From a virus, in IMG/VR virus record IMGVR_UViG_3300046169_000109, positions 1 through 64,000 of that record: a stretch of DNA of 64,000 nt; one strand, 5' to 3'. Each line of letters opens with the position of its first letter. The first letter of the stretch is position 1. The position numbers and the translations under genes are program-made. This document shows, in pieces, positions 14,458-23,022 of the stretch. The notes under the pieces are model-generated. The model had not been told where the DNA came from, searched no databases, and saw only the letters and a program-made list of their open reading frames with translations.

Positions 14458-14492
14458 CACTTTGCTACACTTCTGATATCATGAAACACCTT

Positions 14493-14568
14493 GGGGCCAT
14501 AGCTCAGTTGGAAGAGCGCCTGATTTGCATTCAGGAGGTCGTCGGTTCGATCCCGTCTGGCTCCACCA
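14493..14568 (+). tRNA. tRNA-Ala (anticodon TGC), CCA encoded
   Basis: A 76-nt cloverleaf with acceptor stem GGGGCCA/TGGCTCC, D arm AGCTCAGTTGGAAGAGC, anticodon loop TTTGCAT and T arm GTCGGTTCGATCCCG; CCA is encoded at 14566-14568. Confidence 0.93.
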
Positions 14569-14579
14569 AATTTAAATTC

Positions 14580-14655
14580 GCTCCCGTAGCTCAGTTGGTA
14601 GAGCACATCCATGGTAAGGATGGGGTCATCAGTTCGAATCTGATCGGGAGCTCCA
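14580..14655 (+). tRNA. tRNA-Thr (anticodon GGT), CCA encoded
   Basis: A 76-nt cloverleaf with acceptor GCTCCCG/CGGGAGC, D arm AGCTCAGTTGGTAGAGC, anticodon loop ATGGTAA and TTCGAAT in the T loop; CCA encoded. It lies 11 nt after tRNA-Ala, so the two are probably cotranscribed. Confidence 0.93.
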
Positions 14656-14782
14656 TTATTAAATTATGAAATATAAAATATACCACCTAATTAAAAAACT
14701 TTTAACCTTCAGCCGTCGACTTTTGGCCAAAGAAGAAAAACCTTTAGAAAGACCCTTTTTATAATTGCATTTGTTCTGCATA

Positions 14783-14844
14783 TGTATAACACTTAACAAA
14801 TCGCCTGGCTGCAACTGGGCAAAACCTAAAAACCACACACCATT
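14783..14844 (+). promoter_or_regulatory. structured leader: TGTATAAC element, CTGCAA hairpin and box
   Basis: TGTATAAC (from 14783) is followed by GCCTGGCTGCAACTGGGC (14803-14820), a stem with G-U pairs around the loop CTGCAA. The AACCACACACC box (14831-14841) then lies 3 nt before the ATG at 14845. The arrangement and loop match the leader at 9591-9675, although the stems differ. The rest of the 190-bp gap after the tRNAs holds only a doubtful 32-codon frame (14666-14764). Confidence 0.7.
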
Positions 14845-15183
14845 ATGAGATTTAATCCAGATTTTTTTGAACCATCTGAAGAGCCTGAAGAAGTTGGCTT
14901 GGATGAATTATTAGTCGAGAGTAAGAACCGGGTAATAGATACCCTGAGCGAATTACCTGACGAGCACAAGGAGCAGCTTGAAGAGCTACGGACTCGCATC
15001 AATGAGATGACCGAGCACGAAGAAAAGATTAAACCTGAGCGCGATGGCGCGGTTACTTATACTGCTTTTCAAGAACTTCAAATCATGCATTTGCAGCAAG
15101 AGGTTAAACAGATCCACGGCATGCTTTTAATGCTGGCCAAAGCAATAGATAGTAAACGCGACAAAGACGGGGAGGCTAAATAG
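14845..15183 (+). CDS. hypothetical coiled-coil protein, 112 aa
   Basis: Acidic N-terminus, then long helices (residues 25-105) with heptad character (LQIMHLQQEVKQIHGMLLML). No family recognised. First gene of the third plus-strand operon, behind a structured leader without SD. Confidence 0.65.
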   Translation: MRFNPDFFEPSEEPEEVGLDELLVESKNRVIDTLSELPDEHKEQLEELRTRINEMTEHEEKIKPERDGAVTYTAFQELQIMHLQQEVKQIHGMLLMLAKAIDSKRDKDGEAK

Positions 15184-15438
15184 ATGACTATGGATGCGGA
15201 AAAAAAGGCGGAGTTATTAGAGATCATGAAGGGCGATGTTCCGGTCATTCGAATTGGTAAGACTTGGGATGAAATGTTCACCCATATGGATCTTGAAATG
15301 GAGGATGATACCAAGGCCATGCTCGTAGAATGGGGCAAAGAGGTTGCTACCGATGATGAATATGCGGAGATCGCTATTCGTCGCGGGCTTGAGGAGTTTG
15401 TTGAGAAGGAGAATGCGAGCGATGAAGATAGCAATTGA
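15184..15438 (+). CDS. hypothetical acidic protein, 84 aa
   Basis: Acidic helical protein, unrecognised. A good SD (GGGGAGG) precedes the ATG. It overlaps the next gene by 17 bp. Confidence 0.65.
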   Translation: MTMDAEKKAELLEIMKGDVPVIRIGKTWDEMFTHMDLEMEDDTKAMLVEWGKEVATDDEYAEIAIRRGLEEFVEKENASDEDSN

Positions 15439-15613
15439 GAATCTAGGTGCTGAATTTAGTGCGGATATCGCAGATGACTGCACCCTTGATCAGGTCCTAA
15501 TTGCTTTGAAAGGTTTGCTTGTGGCCGCCGGCTTTCATCCTGTGACTGTCGACCAAGAAATAATCCCCAATGACTGGGCAATATCGGAGGTATTTAATAG
15601 TGAGCAGTCCTGA
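15422..15613 (+). CDS. hypothetical protein, 63 aa
   Basis: Start at 15422 (MKIAIENLGAEFSADIADDC) is chosen over an upstream in-frame ATG, which would lie deep inside the previous gene. Unrecognised. Its end overlaps the nuclease N-terminal gene by 14 bp. Confidence 0.6.
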   Translation: MKIAIENLGAEFSADIADDCTLDQVLIALKGLLVAAGFHPVTVDQEIIPNDWAISEVFNSEQS

Positions 15614-15872
15614 AGAACATCATGAGCTCGGGCCGAGCACATTAAAATATGTAGAGATCTGCCCGAGCTATAGAAGCAGTAATGAGACCAACATATTTGC
15701 TGAGGAAGGTACGATGCTTCACTCGGCTGCAGAGACTGGAAATATGGATGGTTTAAACGATGAGCAGATTCGATTGGTCGTATCCTGCCTTGATTATATT
15801 CAACCCTTGGAGGATGTCGCAGATGATATCTATAAAGAATTACGAACAACCATTCGTCATGGAGGAGAGTAA
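15600..15872 (+). CDS. DUF2800/Cas4-like nuclease, N-terminal part (separate gene), 90 aa
   Basis: GTG start at 15600 is supported by an SD (GGAGG, 9 nt upstream). The sequence LGPSTLKYVEICPSY and EEGTMLHSAAE is the usual N-terminus of DUF2800 (RecB/Cas4-type) nucleases: C21 is the first Fe-S cysteine and H41 the catalytic His of motif I. The frame stops after the second helix and first strand (YKELRTTIRHGGE), before the DxK catalytic part. That part is encoded by a second gene at 16046. In most phages both are one protein of about 370 residues. Confidence 0.7.
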   Translation: MSSPEEHHELGPSTLKYVEICPSYRSSNETNIFAEEGTMLHSAAETGNMDGLNDEQIRLVVSCLDYIQPLEDVADDIYKELRTTIRHGGE

Positions 15873-15874
15873 CG

Positions 15875-16012
15875 ATGAGTATCGACTTGTCCTTCTCTTT
15901 GATCGAAGTCCTGTGTTGGCTTCTGGGGCTGTACGGCGCAGTGACGGGCTTTATATTAATACTCCTGACGATGTGCTACCTGTGTACGCATTCAAAATGG
16001 AAAAAGAATTAA
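15875..16012 (+). CDS. small membrane protein lying between two nuclease halves, 45 aa
   Basis: ATG at 15875 has a strong SD (GGAGGA, 8 nt upstream) and starts 2 nt after the N-terminal nuclease stop. The product has a hydrophobic helix (LIEVLCWLLGLYGAVTGFIL and ILLTMCYLC) and a basic tail (HSKWKKN), so it is probably a membrane protein with a single span or hairpin. A second frame (15859-16053) is also open across the same bases and encodes a soluble-looking 64-residue peptide without SD; either could be the true product. Confidence 0.5.
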   Translation: MSIDLSFSLIEVLCWLLGLYGAVTGFILILLTMCYLCTHSKWKKN

Positions 16013-16045
16013 TGAGATTATTAAAAGATAACCTGGAGGCTTGGT

Positions 16046-16891
16046 ATGAGTAGCGACAAGATATTCGGAACAGTTGATCGAGTAATCATTAAAGGTACTC
16101 ATGTTGACTTGGTTGATTTTAAATTCGGCGTTGGAGAAATTGACGATGCTGATGTGAACATACAGGGGCAGGCGTATCTTCTTGGGGTCATGGATAAATT
16201 CCCAGAGTTACAGACTGCCACGGTTCATTTTATAATACCGCGCCGTGATGAGGTATTGACTCATGATTATAGCCGTTCGGACATGGAAGATATTCGACTG
16301 CGCATAAACATGATAGTTGAAAAGGCTGAGCTTGAGACCGCCGAAGCGATACCTAATACCGAGGGCTGTAGGTACTGTAAGCACAAACTTTCATGCCCTG
16401 CCCTATCTGAAAAGATGTTACCTCTTGCTAAGAAATATAGCGCGAGTGTTGAAGATTTTGAGATGAGCCTTTGGGACAGTTACAGCCCGGAAAATGTTGA
16501 GAATCCTGTCGTCCTAGCCAAGATGCTCAATGTCGCACAGGTTGTAGATAAATGGCAGGCTGCTGCAAAGAAACAGGCAACAAAATTGGCTGTCGAACAG
16601 GGTGAAGAGATTCCAGGTTATGATCTACATTATCGAACTGCCAGTCTGAAGATTGAAGATACTCAAGGTGCTTACGATGCGGTTGAACACTTACTAAGCC
16701 CTGAAGAATTCATGAATGCTTGTGACATTAGTTTGCCCAAGCTTGCTAAGAAATATTCAGAGAAACTACCTCGCGGGGAGAAGAAGACAGCCCGGGGAAC
16801 AATAGAATCCAGCCTTGAAGAGTCTGGCATATTGCCGCCTGAGGAAGATCGGGACAGGAGTCCATATTTACGGAAAAGCAGAAACCTTTAG
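16046..16891 (+). CDS. DUF2800/Cas4-like nuclease, C-terminal part (separate gene), 281 aa
   Basis: ATG with a strong SD (GGAGG, 6 nt upstream). FGTVDRV gives D11, VDFKFG gives the D24-x-K26 motif, and IQGQAYLLG the motif IV glutamine (Q40 or Q42). The cysteine cluster CRYCKHKLSC (about 107-116) would complete a Cas4-type Fe-S site whose first Cys is in the 15600 gene. Helical C-terminus. It is probably a recombination or DNA-end-processing exonuclease working with the helicase and polymerase. Confidence 0.75.
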   Translation: MSSDKIFGTVDRVIIKGTHVDLVDFKFGVGEIDDADVNIQGQAYLLGVMDKFPELQTATVHFIIPRRDEVLTHDYSRSDMEDIRLRINMIVEKAELETAEAIPNTEGCRYCKHKLSCPALSEKMLPLAKKYSASVEDFEMSLWDSYSPENVENPVVLAKMLNVAQVVDKWQAAAKKQATKLAVEQGEEIPGYDLHYRTASLKIEDTQGAYDAVEHLLSPEEFMNACDISLPKLAKKYSEKLPRGEKKTARGTIESSLEESGILPPEEDRDRSPYLRKSRNL

Positions 16892-16904
16892 TTTTGGCTT
16901 TCGT

Positions 16905-16957
16905 GTATAACATTTCACATACAAACATATAACAATAAAAATAAGGAGATATAATAA
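16905..16957 (+). promoter_or_regulatory. candidate promoter and SD before the 238-aa gene
   Basis: TGTATAAC lies about 50 nt before the ATG, a second TATAAC about 30 nt before it, and AAGGAGAT is a good SD 9 nt upstream of the ATG at 16958. This leader uses an SD and has no CCACACACC box. Confidence 0.5.
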
Positions 16958-17674
16958 ATGGCTAAAACAGCATTATCAGAAACACAGTCCGAAGAGGCTG
17001 CATTAACAAACGCGAGCGGTGACATCATTGAGGGCAGTCCTACTGCATCATTAACGATTCAGCCCGGCGCGGGATTGGTGGGGGACTTCGATGCGAGTGA
17101 TATAAGTTTTCCAAAGCTTCAAATCGCTCAGGGTGTTGGCGCACTTTCTGAGACATTCAAGAAAGGAACCATCGTTCTGGATGGCGAGTTCGATATTAGT
17201 AACGGCACGGAGGATGTAGAGATTACAATCTGCCGTATTGGTAAGATGTTTGAAGAAAACATCGAGTGGGACTCCGGAGAAATCCCTCGGATCTTCAATT
17301 CTAAGGCAGAGGTACTCGAAGCAGATCCGGAAGCAACCTTTGTCTGGGCGGATGGAACTCCTGCTAGCTGGAAACCAATCGCTGATGCGTTGGTATGCAT
17401 CAAGGGCGAGGATCCAACAAACTTCCCATTCGAATTTGGCGGAAATAATTACGCCTTCGCAATCTGGAGAATTAAGGGAACTGCATACAAGCATGCAGCG
17501 GTACCGATTTTTACAGCTGCAAAGATGTACTACCGAGACGGCATCAATGTCGGATCGTTTCAGCTTACGACTCAGAAGGTCAAGGCCGGTAACAATGTCG
17601 TCCACGCTCCTAAGCTTCGCAAGGGATCACGGCACGACAAGAAGTTCGTAGAGTGGCTCAAGGATTTTAGCTGA
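16958..17674 (+). CDS. putative single-stranded DNA-binding-type protein, 238 aa
   Basis: The family is not certain. A disordered N-terminus (to about residue 45) precedes a beta-rich domain (FPKLQIAQGVGALSETFKKG then TIVLDGEFDI) and a basic C-terminus (LRKGSRHDKKFVEWLKDFS). Its position between the DUF2800 nuclease and the family A polymerase is where many phages encode a single-strand binding protein (DUF2815 type), so that role is inferred from context, not from a motif. It has its own SD. Confidence 0.5.
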   Translation: MAKTALSETQSEEAALTNASGDIIEGSPTASLTIQPGAGLVGDFDASDISFPKLQIAQGVGALSETFKKGTIVLDGEFDISNGTEDVEITICRIGKMFEENIEWDSGEIPRIFNSKAEVLEADPEATFVWADGTPASWKPIADALVCIKGEDPTNFPFEFGGNNYAFAIWRIKGTAYKHAAVPIFTAAKMYYRDGINVGSFQLTTQKVKAGNNVVHAPKLRKGSRHDKKFVEWLKDFS

Positions 17675-17698
17675 TTCATAGGACAGCTAATCTCATGT

Positions 17699-17744
17699 GG
17701 TGTGAGAATACGGAGGGCGGGGCAATCCCCTGCCCTCCCACACC
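17699..17744 (+). promoter_or_regulatory. strong leader hairpin before the polymerase gene
   Basis: GGAGGGC and GGGG pair with CCCC and GCCCTCC around loop CAAT (17712-17738). The outer GGTGTG (17699-17704) can pair with CACACC (17739-17744). The same GGTGTG could instead pair with the ACACACC of the box at 17756-17766, so two alternative folds are possible. A terminator is another reading, but there is no T run. Confidence 0.6.
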
Positions 17745-17755
17745 GCGGAGCTTAT

Positions 17756-17766
17756 AACCACACACC
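17756..17766 (+). promoter_or_regulatory. CCACACACC box before DNA polymerase
   Basis: AACCACACACC, 15 nt upstream of the ATG at 17782 and 11 nt after the hairpin; no SD is present. Confidence 0.7.
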
Positions 17767-17781
17767 AAAATCACACCACAA

Positions 17782-19683
17782 ATGAGTAATCAAAAATTTG
17801 CAGCATTAGACTTCGAGACATTTTATTCGAAGGACTATAGCATACAGGGAAGCAGCACATATCAGTATGTGCATCACCCAGAATTCGACGCCTATCTAGT
17901 TTCAATATGGAGTCCCGAACATAGCTATGTCGGGAGAACTGATGAATTTAAAGATTGGAAGAAGTTCGATGGGTACACTTTTATCGCGCACAATGCGTCA
18001 TTCGATCAGCGCTGTTTCGAGCGTTGCGTAGAGCTAGGCATCATTCCAGACATTGATGTTTCATGGGTCTGTACCGCTGACATGTGCGTATATTTTCAGT
18101 ATCAAAGAAACCTAAAAGGTTCAGCCAAAGAGATTCTTGGAGTATCCATGGACAAGGAAGTCCGCAATAACATGAAGGGCAAGACCTGGGATGACATGAT
18201 TGCCATGGATGAAAGCAAAGCTGTTCTTCAGTACGCCCTGGACGATGCGAAATACACCTACGAGATCTGGGAAAAGCTGTGGCCCCTTTGGCCTGAGACC
18301 GAAAGGCTTTTGTCCCATCAAACACGGACAATGGCTTATCGCGGATTACCTGTAGATTTAAAGAAGGTTGAGGAAGGTATAGACAAGCTTGAAGGGCATC
18401 TTTTTGAGGCCAAGACCAGTCTTCCATGGTACGGAGAGATCGATCCGGACACCAAGAAGGAGTATGTAGTATATTCCAAAAAGGCTATGGCGATTGAATG
18501 CCGCAAGGCTGGTGTAGAACCTCCTAAGAGCCTAGCGAAGGACAGCGAAGAGCTAGCCAATTGGATCAAAGAGCATGGAGATAAGCTCACCTTTGTATCT
18601 GCGATGCAAAATTATAATCGCATTAACATGCACTTGCAGCGGACCAAATCTGTTAAGGATAGATTAACTGACGAAGGTCGCATGAGTTATAATCTGAAAT
18701 ATTTCGGAGCAGATGCTACCGGAAGATGGAGCGGAGATGCTGGGTTTAATGTACAGAATATGCCACGGGATACTAAATACGGAGTTAACATTCGTAATGT
18801 CGTTAGTCCTGCCAAAGGAAAGACCTTAGTCATATCTGATTTATCTCAAATCGAGCCGAGATTGACTGCATTCCTCGCTGGCGATGATGATTTCCTTGAG
18901 CTCGTATCCAAAGGCATGAGCCCATATGAAGCGCACGCTCGTCAGACCATGGGATGGACTGGTGGAAAATTAAAGGACGAAGATCCTGAGCTCTATCTTT
19001 TGGCTAAGGTTCGTGTTCTTCAACTTGGATACGGGAGTGGATGGTTTAAATTTGCCGAGACAGTTAAGGCATATGGACAGACACAGATTCTAGACTCCAG
19101 CTTTAGTCGTCAGGATGAATTAAGATTTCAGGAATTTGCCAAGAAGTATCAGCCGGGCAAGTTCTCGGCCTATTCTAACTTAAGTGCAGACGAGCGACGC
19201 CAATGGGTTAATGCTTATATACAGGTTCAAGATTTCCGGGATAAAAACCCAAAGATTACATCTTCTTGGAAGAATTTAGATAAGCGTCTGAAGACGGCTG
19301 CTAATGAAGGTGATGATTTTAAAATAGAAATCCCGAGCGGACGGACATTAAATTATTTTCGCTGTCGTCATGAACCGGACGGGGTGACCTGTGCAACCCA
19401 GAAGGGAAGCATCAGACGGACAAAAATGTACGGTGCTAACCTGTTCCAAAATTCTGTCCAAGCGCTTGCGAGGGACTGCTTCGGGTTCATTCTAAAAAAT
19501 CTCTACGATGGTGGGTATGACGTTGTTTTGCACGTCCATGATGAAGTTGTCGTAGAGGTAGAGGGGGAGAACGCTGAGGAGATAAAAAACGAAATTCAAA
19601 AAATCATGATGACCGGGCCGGAGTGGATGAAAGATGTACCACTCAGCAGCGATGCGATCATCTCAAAGGAGTACACGAAATGA
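17782..19683 (+). CDS. DNA polymerase, family A, with 3'-5' exonuclease, 633 aa
   Basis: The exonuclease domain has DFET (10-13) and HNASFDQ (from 70, D75). In the polymerase domain, motif A is DLSQIEPRL (from D353), motif B has K409 with YG at 417-418 (KVRVLQLGYG), and motif C is HDEVV (586-590). All are intact. It replicates the phage genome together with the helicase, the primase-helicase and probably the 238-aa protein. Its stop overlaps the dNMP kinase start as ATGA. Length is normal for phage enzymes that lack the 5' nuclease. Confidence 0.95.
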   Translation: MSNQKFAALDFETFYSKDYSIQGSSTYQYVHHPEFDAYLVSIWSPEHSYVGRTDEFKDWKKFDGYTFIAHNASFDQRCFERCVELGIIPDIDVSWVCTADMCVYFQYQRNLKGSAKEILGVSMDKEVRNNMKGKTWDDMIAMDESKAVLQYALDDAKYTYEIWEKLWPLWPETERLLSHQTRTMAYRGLPVDLKKVEEGIDKLEGHLFEAKTSLPWYGEIDPDTKKEYVVYSKKAMAIECRKAGVEPPKSLAKDSEELANWIKEHGDKLTFVSAMQNYNRINMHLQRTKSVKDRLTDEGRMSYNLKYFGADATGRWSGDAGFNVQNMPRDTKYGVNIRNVVSPAKGKTLVISDLSQIEPRLTAFLAGDDDFLELVSKGMSPYEAHARQTMGWTGGKLKDEDPELYLLAKVRVLQLGYGSGWFKFAETVKAYGQTQILDSSFSRQDELRFQEFAKKYQPGKFSAYSNLSADERRQWVNAYIQVQDFRDKNPKITSSWKNLDKRLKTAANEGDDFKIEIPSGRTLNYFRCRHEPDGVTCATQKGSIRRTKMYGANLFQNSVQALARDCFGFILKNLYDGGYDVVLHVHDEVVVEVEGENAEEIKNEIQKIMMTGPEWMKDVPLSSDAIISKEYTK

Positions 19684-20228
19684 TTATAGGATTAGCTGGT
19701 GGAAAAGGGTGTGGAAAAAGTTCTGTCGCACGAATACTTGAACGCAAATACGGTTACGAAATTCTTAGCTTTGCGAGTCCTATTAAGGAGATGCTCAAAG
19801 CCATGGGTCTTCGCGATTCTGAGCTTAATGATCCGGTATTAAAAGAAATCAAGCTTGATGAGTATGGGAAGAGCCCACGCGAAATCATGCAGCTTCTTGG
19901 TACTGAGTTCGCGAGGAATATGATTGCACAGGATGTGTGGATTACCGCGATGAGAAGACGGATAAACCCGCATGTAAAAACAGTAATCGATGATGTTCGC
20001 TTCGATAATGAGGCGGAGTTCATACGAGAGGTCGGCGGTACAATTCTTGAAGTCAGGCGGACTAAACTAGACGAGAACAATGATACTCACATATCCGAGG
20101 CGGGAGTGTCTGAGAATTTTATACACGGAACAATTAATAACTTAAGCTGCTACGAGACCGATCTTGAATTGGAAGTGGACAGCAAAATCGAAGAGGTGGA
20201 AACATATGGACTTATTTACAATACCTAA
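19680..20228 (+). CDS. deoxynucleoside monophosphate kinase, 182 aa
   Basis: The P-loop GGKGCGKSS lies at residues 7-15. The segment IDDVRFDNEAEFIREVGGTI fits the phage deoxynucleotide monophosphate kinase family (T4 gp1-like), which phosphorylates dNMPs to supply replication. Start at 19680 overlaps the polymerase stop and has a GGAG SD. It overlaps the primase gene by 23 bp. Confidence 0.8.
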   Translation: MIIGLAGGKGCGKSSVARILERKYGYEILSFASPIKEMLKAMGLRDSELNDPVLKEIKLDEYGKSPREIMQLLGTEFARNMIAQDVWITAMRRRINPHVKTVIDDVRFDNEAEFIREVGGTILEVRRTKLDENNDTHISEAGVSENFIHGTINNLSCYETDLELEVDSKIEEVETYGLIYNT

Positions 20229-22313
20229 CCTAAGCGCTAGCCAAGTATCAAAGCGCAAACCATGGGAGGTTGATTTTGAACTCCCAGAATTTAGGGATAG
20301 CAACGAATATAAACAATGGGCGGCCAGGCCGAGCACAAGGTATCTAGCTTATAGTACCTGTGAAGGCATTGACCCTAACCAGCGAGTATCGAGCAATAAC
20401 CCGGTCAGATTTTTGCACGGGGTGTCAGCCGATTGGGATGCTAGATTTACGGATGAACAGTTTGAAGAGATTGTCCGCCGATTGATCGATCATGAATACC
20501 CAGTCAATTATATCAGCCGAAGCTATTCCGGAGGCATCCATGCGGTTTGGTTTTTCGAGTCCCCCTTATTCATGCACGGTGCTCAGAGCAACACACGATT
20601 CCTGAAGCGTTTGGCCAAAGAACTGAAGCTTGAGGGCAGAGACGCGATTGCTCGGGGCTTTGATCTAGGAAACTTTGAAAAGCAGCATTATCTTCTGCAT
20701 GGTGGAGATTGGCGACCTGTCAGTCCTAAGTCACGGATCAGTGCAGACATGCTACATTTCTGGCAGTATGAAACATCTAAGTCTGCAGACTTTCGCGGAC
20801 AAGGTCCTGAGATTCCATTGAACACCGTATTCGAAGAGGTTCAACGGGCTTGGCCTGACCATCAATGGCCTGGAGAATTTGTGGAAGGTTCCCGTGGCCC
20901 AACCTTTTGGGATCCAGGCGGACAGCATAAGACTACTAATTCTGCGATCGTACGGGATACAGGCATGCAAGTATTCAACATGGCGAAAGGTTTCTATACC
21001 TGGAGCGAGGTTCTGAGCCCTGCATTTGTTCGTCAGTTTGAAGTTGGACGGATTGGTAAAGCGATTGATGGCTATTGGTTCGATGGGAAAAACTATTATG
21101 TTCAAGACGGGTCTGGTGGATTCTTTGTAAATAATAAGGAAGAATGCCTTCTAGACCTTCAATGCCGAAACGATCTTAGCTCACGCCCCGGGCGCAATGA
21201 GAATGTATCCGAAAGCAAGCGAGCACTGCACTCAATCATCACTGGTAAACGAGTAGAGGCTGGACTTCCTTTTTGTTTTATTAAGAGCCCGATAGTAACC
21301 CATGAAAACCGTAGGTATTTCAACACGGCACGGGTACAACCTATTACTCCAACCGATTTCGAGGTTACTCCCGAAAAGGATTTTCCCGAGATCTGGAAAT
21401 GGATGAATTACATGCTCGGAGATGAGCAGATTAATCATGAGCTGGATTGGTTAGCCTACTCGTATTCAAATGCTCATGCTGGAAAGCCTAAGCGTGGGCC
21501 ATGCACACTTTCCTTGTAGGTCCACCTAACTGCGGAAAGACCTTTTTTCAATACGCAGGTTCTTGGAAAGTTATTTGGTGGCGGTATCAAGGCATCAGAT
21601 TATTTAACCGGTAAATCAGAATGGACAGAGCATTTGTTTGAGTATGGTGCTTGGCTCGTAGACGACGAGGCTCCGAGCGCGAGTAATGCTATGCACACAG
21701 CATTTACAGCAAAGCTAAAGGAGCACTATCGCCGAATGACACATTTCCTTATCAATGGTAAGTTTAAGAAGTCAGGGTCGTGTATTCTGGCGTGGGCGGA
21801 TTAGCTGCACATTGAATGATGACCCGGTATCGATGCGCCTTCTTCCTGATTTGGACATGAGCATCAAGGACAAGCTCATGGTCTTCAAATGTCCGTGACT
21901 GGTTATGACTTTCTTTCCCGGAATTAAAGGATGTTATCTCTAAAGAGCTTCCGGCCTTTGCCCGTTGGCTTCTGGACTACGAGATTCCGGAAGAGCGCTT
22001 TGATGTGCGTTTCGGAGTCCAAGCATACATCAATCCGGGCCTTGAAGCTATTGCGAAGGCTGACAGTCGCTACAGTCATATCATCGAGATCCTAGCCATG
22101 TTTAGAGCTACTTTAGGCGATGATGCATGGGAAGGAACTTGTTCCGAGCTCATGGTTGTCCTGTCGGCTAATGAAAATAATCGAGTACTCTTAAAGGAGC
22201 TCAACCCGAAGAAACTTGGGTGGGGGCTTAGTCACATGACATCAAAAGGCTTTGATTGGGTTGGACGGAGTGATCAGGTTCAATACGGTTGGAAGATCTT
22301 CGGCAATGGCTAA
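20206..22313 (+). pseudogene. primase-helicase (AEP primase plus SF3/D5-like helicase), frame broken by clustered single-base indels
   Basis: The N-terminal part (20206-21519) is intact to residue 437. It has an archaeo-eukaryotic-primase-like DWD (D76, D78) and an SGGIHAVWF motif. The SF3-type Walker A (GPPNCGKT) lies at about 21519-21542 in another frame, and the C-terminus (22005-22313) in a third. Six one-base changes restore one frame: GGG at 21496 short by one, T6 at 21543 long, GGG at 21775 long, AAA at 21887 long, TT at 21903 long, GG at 21920 short. Most are in homopolymers, so sequencing error is likely, but real decay is possible. If corrected the enzyme is about 700 residues and essential for replication. 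Confidence 0.75.
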
Positions 22314-22839
22314 GAGCGAAATGAAAGCGCTCGGCACTTTGTTCGAGCAGAGGTTCGTGCTCAAATGTCTTGAGCACGGGCTTCACCCGTTTAGCCCGAT
22401 CGAGGAAGGTTTGCCTCAGGACATGCTAGTCATGAACCCGGCGAACGAGGTTCTTCGGATTCAGATCAAAGGGACTAAGACACCCGTTAAGCAGTGGAAG
22501 ACTGCTCGGTATAAAATCACCGCGGGCACCGGGAACAGCAGCAAGAAAGCGATCGATTGCGATCGTATCGATATTGTTGTAGCTCATGTCGATCCTGACA
22601 TATGGTACATCGTTCCATGCCCCGAGCTTAAGTCGGTTAGCATGTGGCTCTACCCTACTGCCGAAAACTCTGTTGGTCAGTACGAACGCTTTAGAGATCG
22701 GTGGGATTTATTAACGGGGCACGGAGAAATAGCCGTTACGACGCAAGCGGACACGCACGGTTTCCTCGGAGACACCGAGAATGCCTGCTATGATAGTTGG
22801 ACTGAGACCGGCCTCGAATCGAGCGAAGATCATATTTGA
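22306..22839 (+). CDS. PD-(D/E)XK endonuclease-like protein, 177 aa
   Basis: The pattern LGTLFEQRFVLKCLEHG, then PQDMLVMN and LRIQIKGT matches the PD-(D/E)XK fold of archaeal-resolvase-like nucleases (PDDEXK_5 type): the helix Glu, the strand D and the QxK pair. It overlaps the helicase stop by 8 bp, so it is in the replication operon. Its 3' end overlaps a minus-strand gene by 129 bp (22711-22839). Confidence 0.7.
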   Translation: MAKSEMKALGTLFEQRFVLKCLEHGLHPFSPIEEGLPQDMLVMNPANEVLRIQIKGTKTPVKQWKTARYKITAGTGNSSKKAIDCDRIDIVVAHVDPDIWYIVPCPELKSVSMWLYPTAENSVGQYERFRDRWDLLTGHGEIAVTTQADTHGFLGDTENACYDSWTETGLESSEDHI

Positions 22840-23022
22840 ATAGAACCGCATTCGCTTTTTCATTTTCTTTTGATCAGCCAGGAATAGATATCCTTTTTTC
22901 CTAGGCTTTTGAGACTCTGGGGTCTCTAAAGAAAACGCCGCCCGAACTTCATCTGCTGAAAGCCCTAGTTTGTCTAGGACCTTACTGGGCTCAGGACTTC
23001 TCTGCTTCTTCTTTTTCGGCAT
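22711..23022 (-). CDS. helix-turn-helix DNA-binding protein, 103 aa
   Basis: Start at 23022 (MPKKKKQRSPEPSKV) is chosen because the upstream extension lies in the preceding gene. A basic N-terminus, a helical middle and a C-terminal HTH (FEAGLSPTIIAGILGVSEET then VRVRLRRNGYF) are present. A repressor or excisionase-like role in the lysogeny switch is inferred from its place next to attP and the integrase. The 3' half overlaps the plus-strand nuclease end. Confidence 0.6.
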   Translation of the reverse strand: MPKKKKQRSPEPSKVLDKLGLSADEVRAAFSLETPESQKPRKKGYLFLADQKKMKKRMRFYSNMIFARFEAGLSPTIIAGILGVSEETVRVRLRRNGYFSVPR

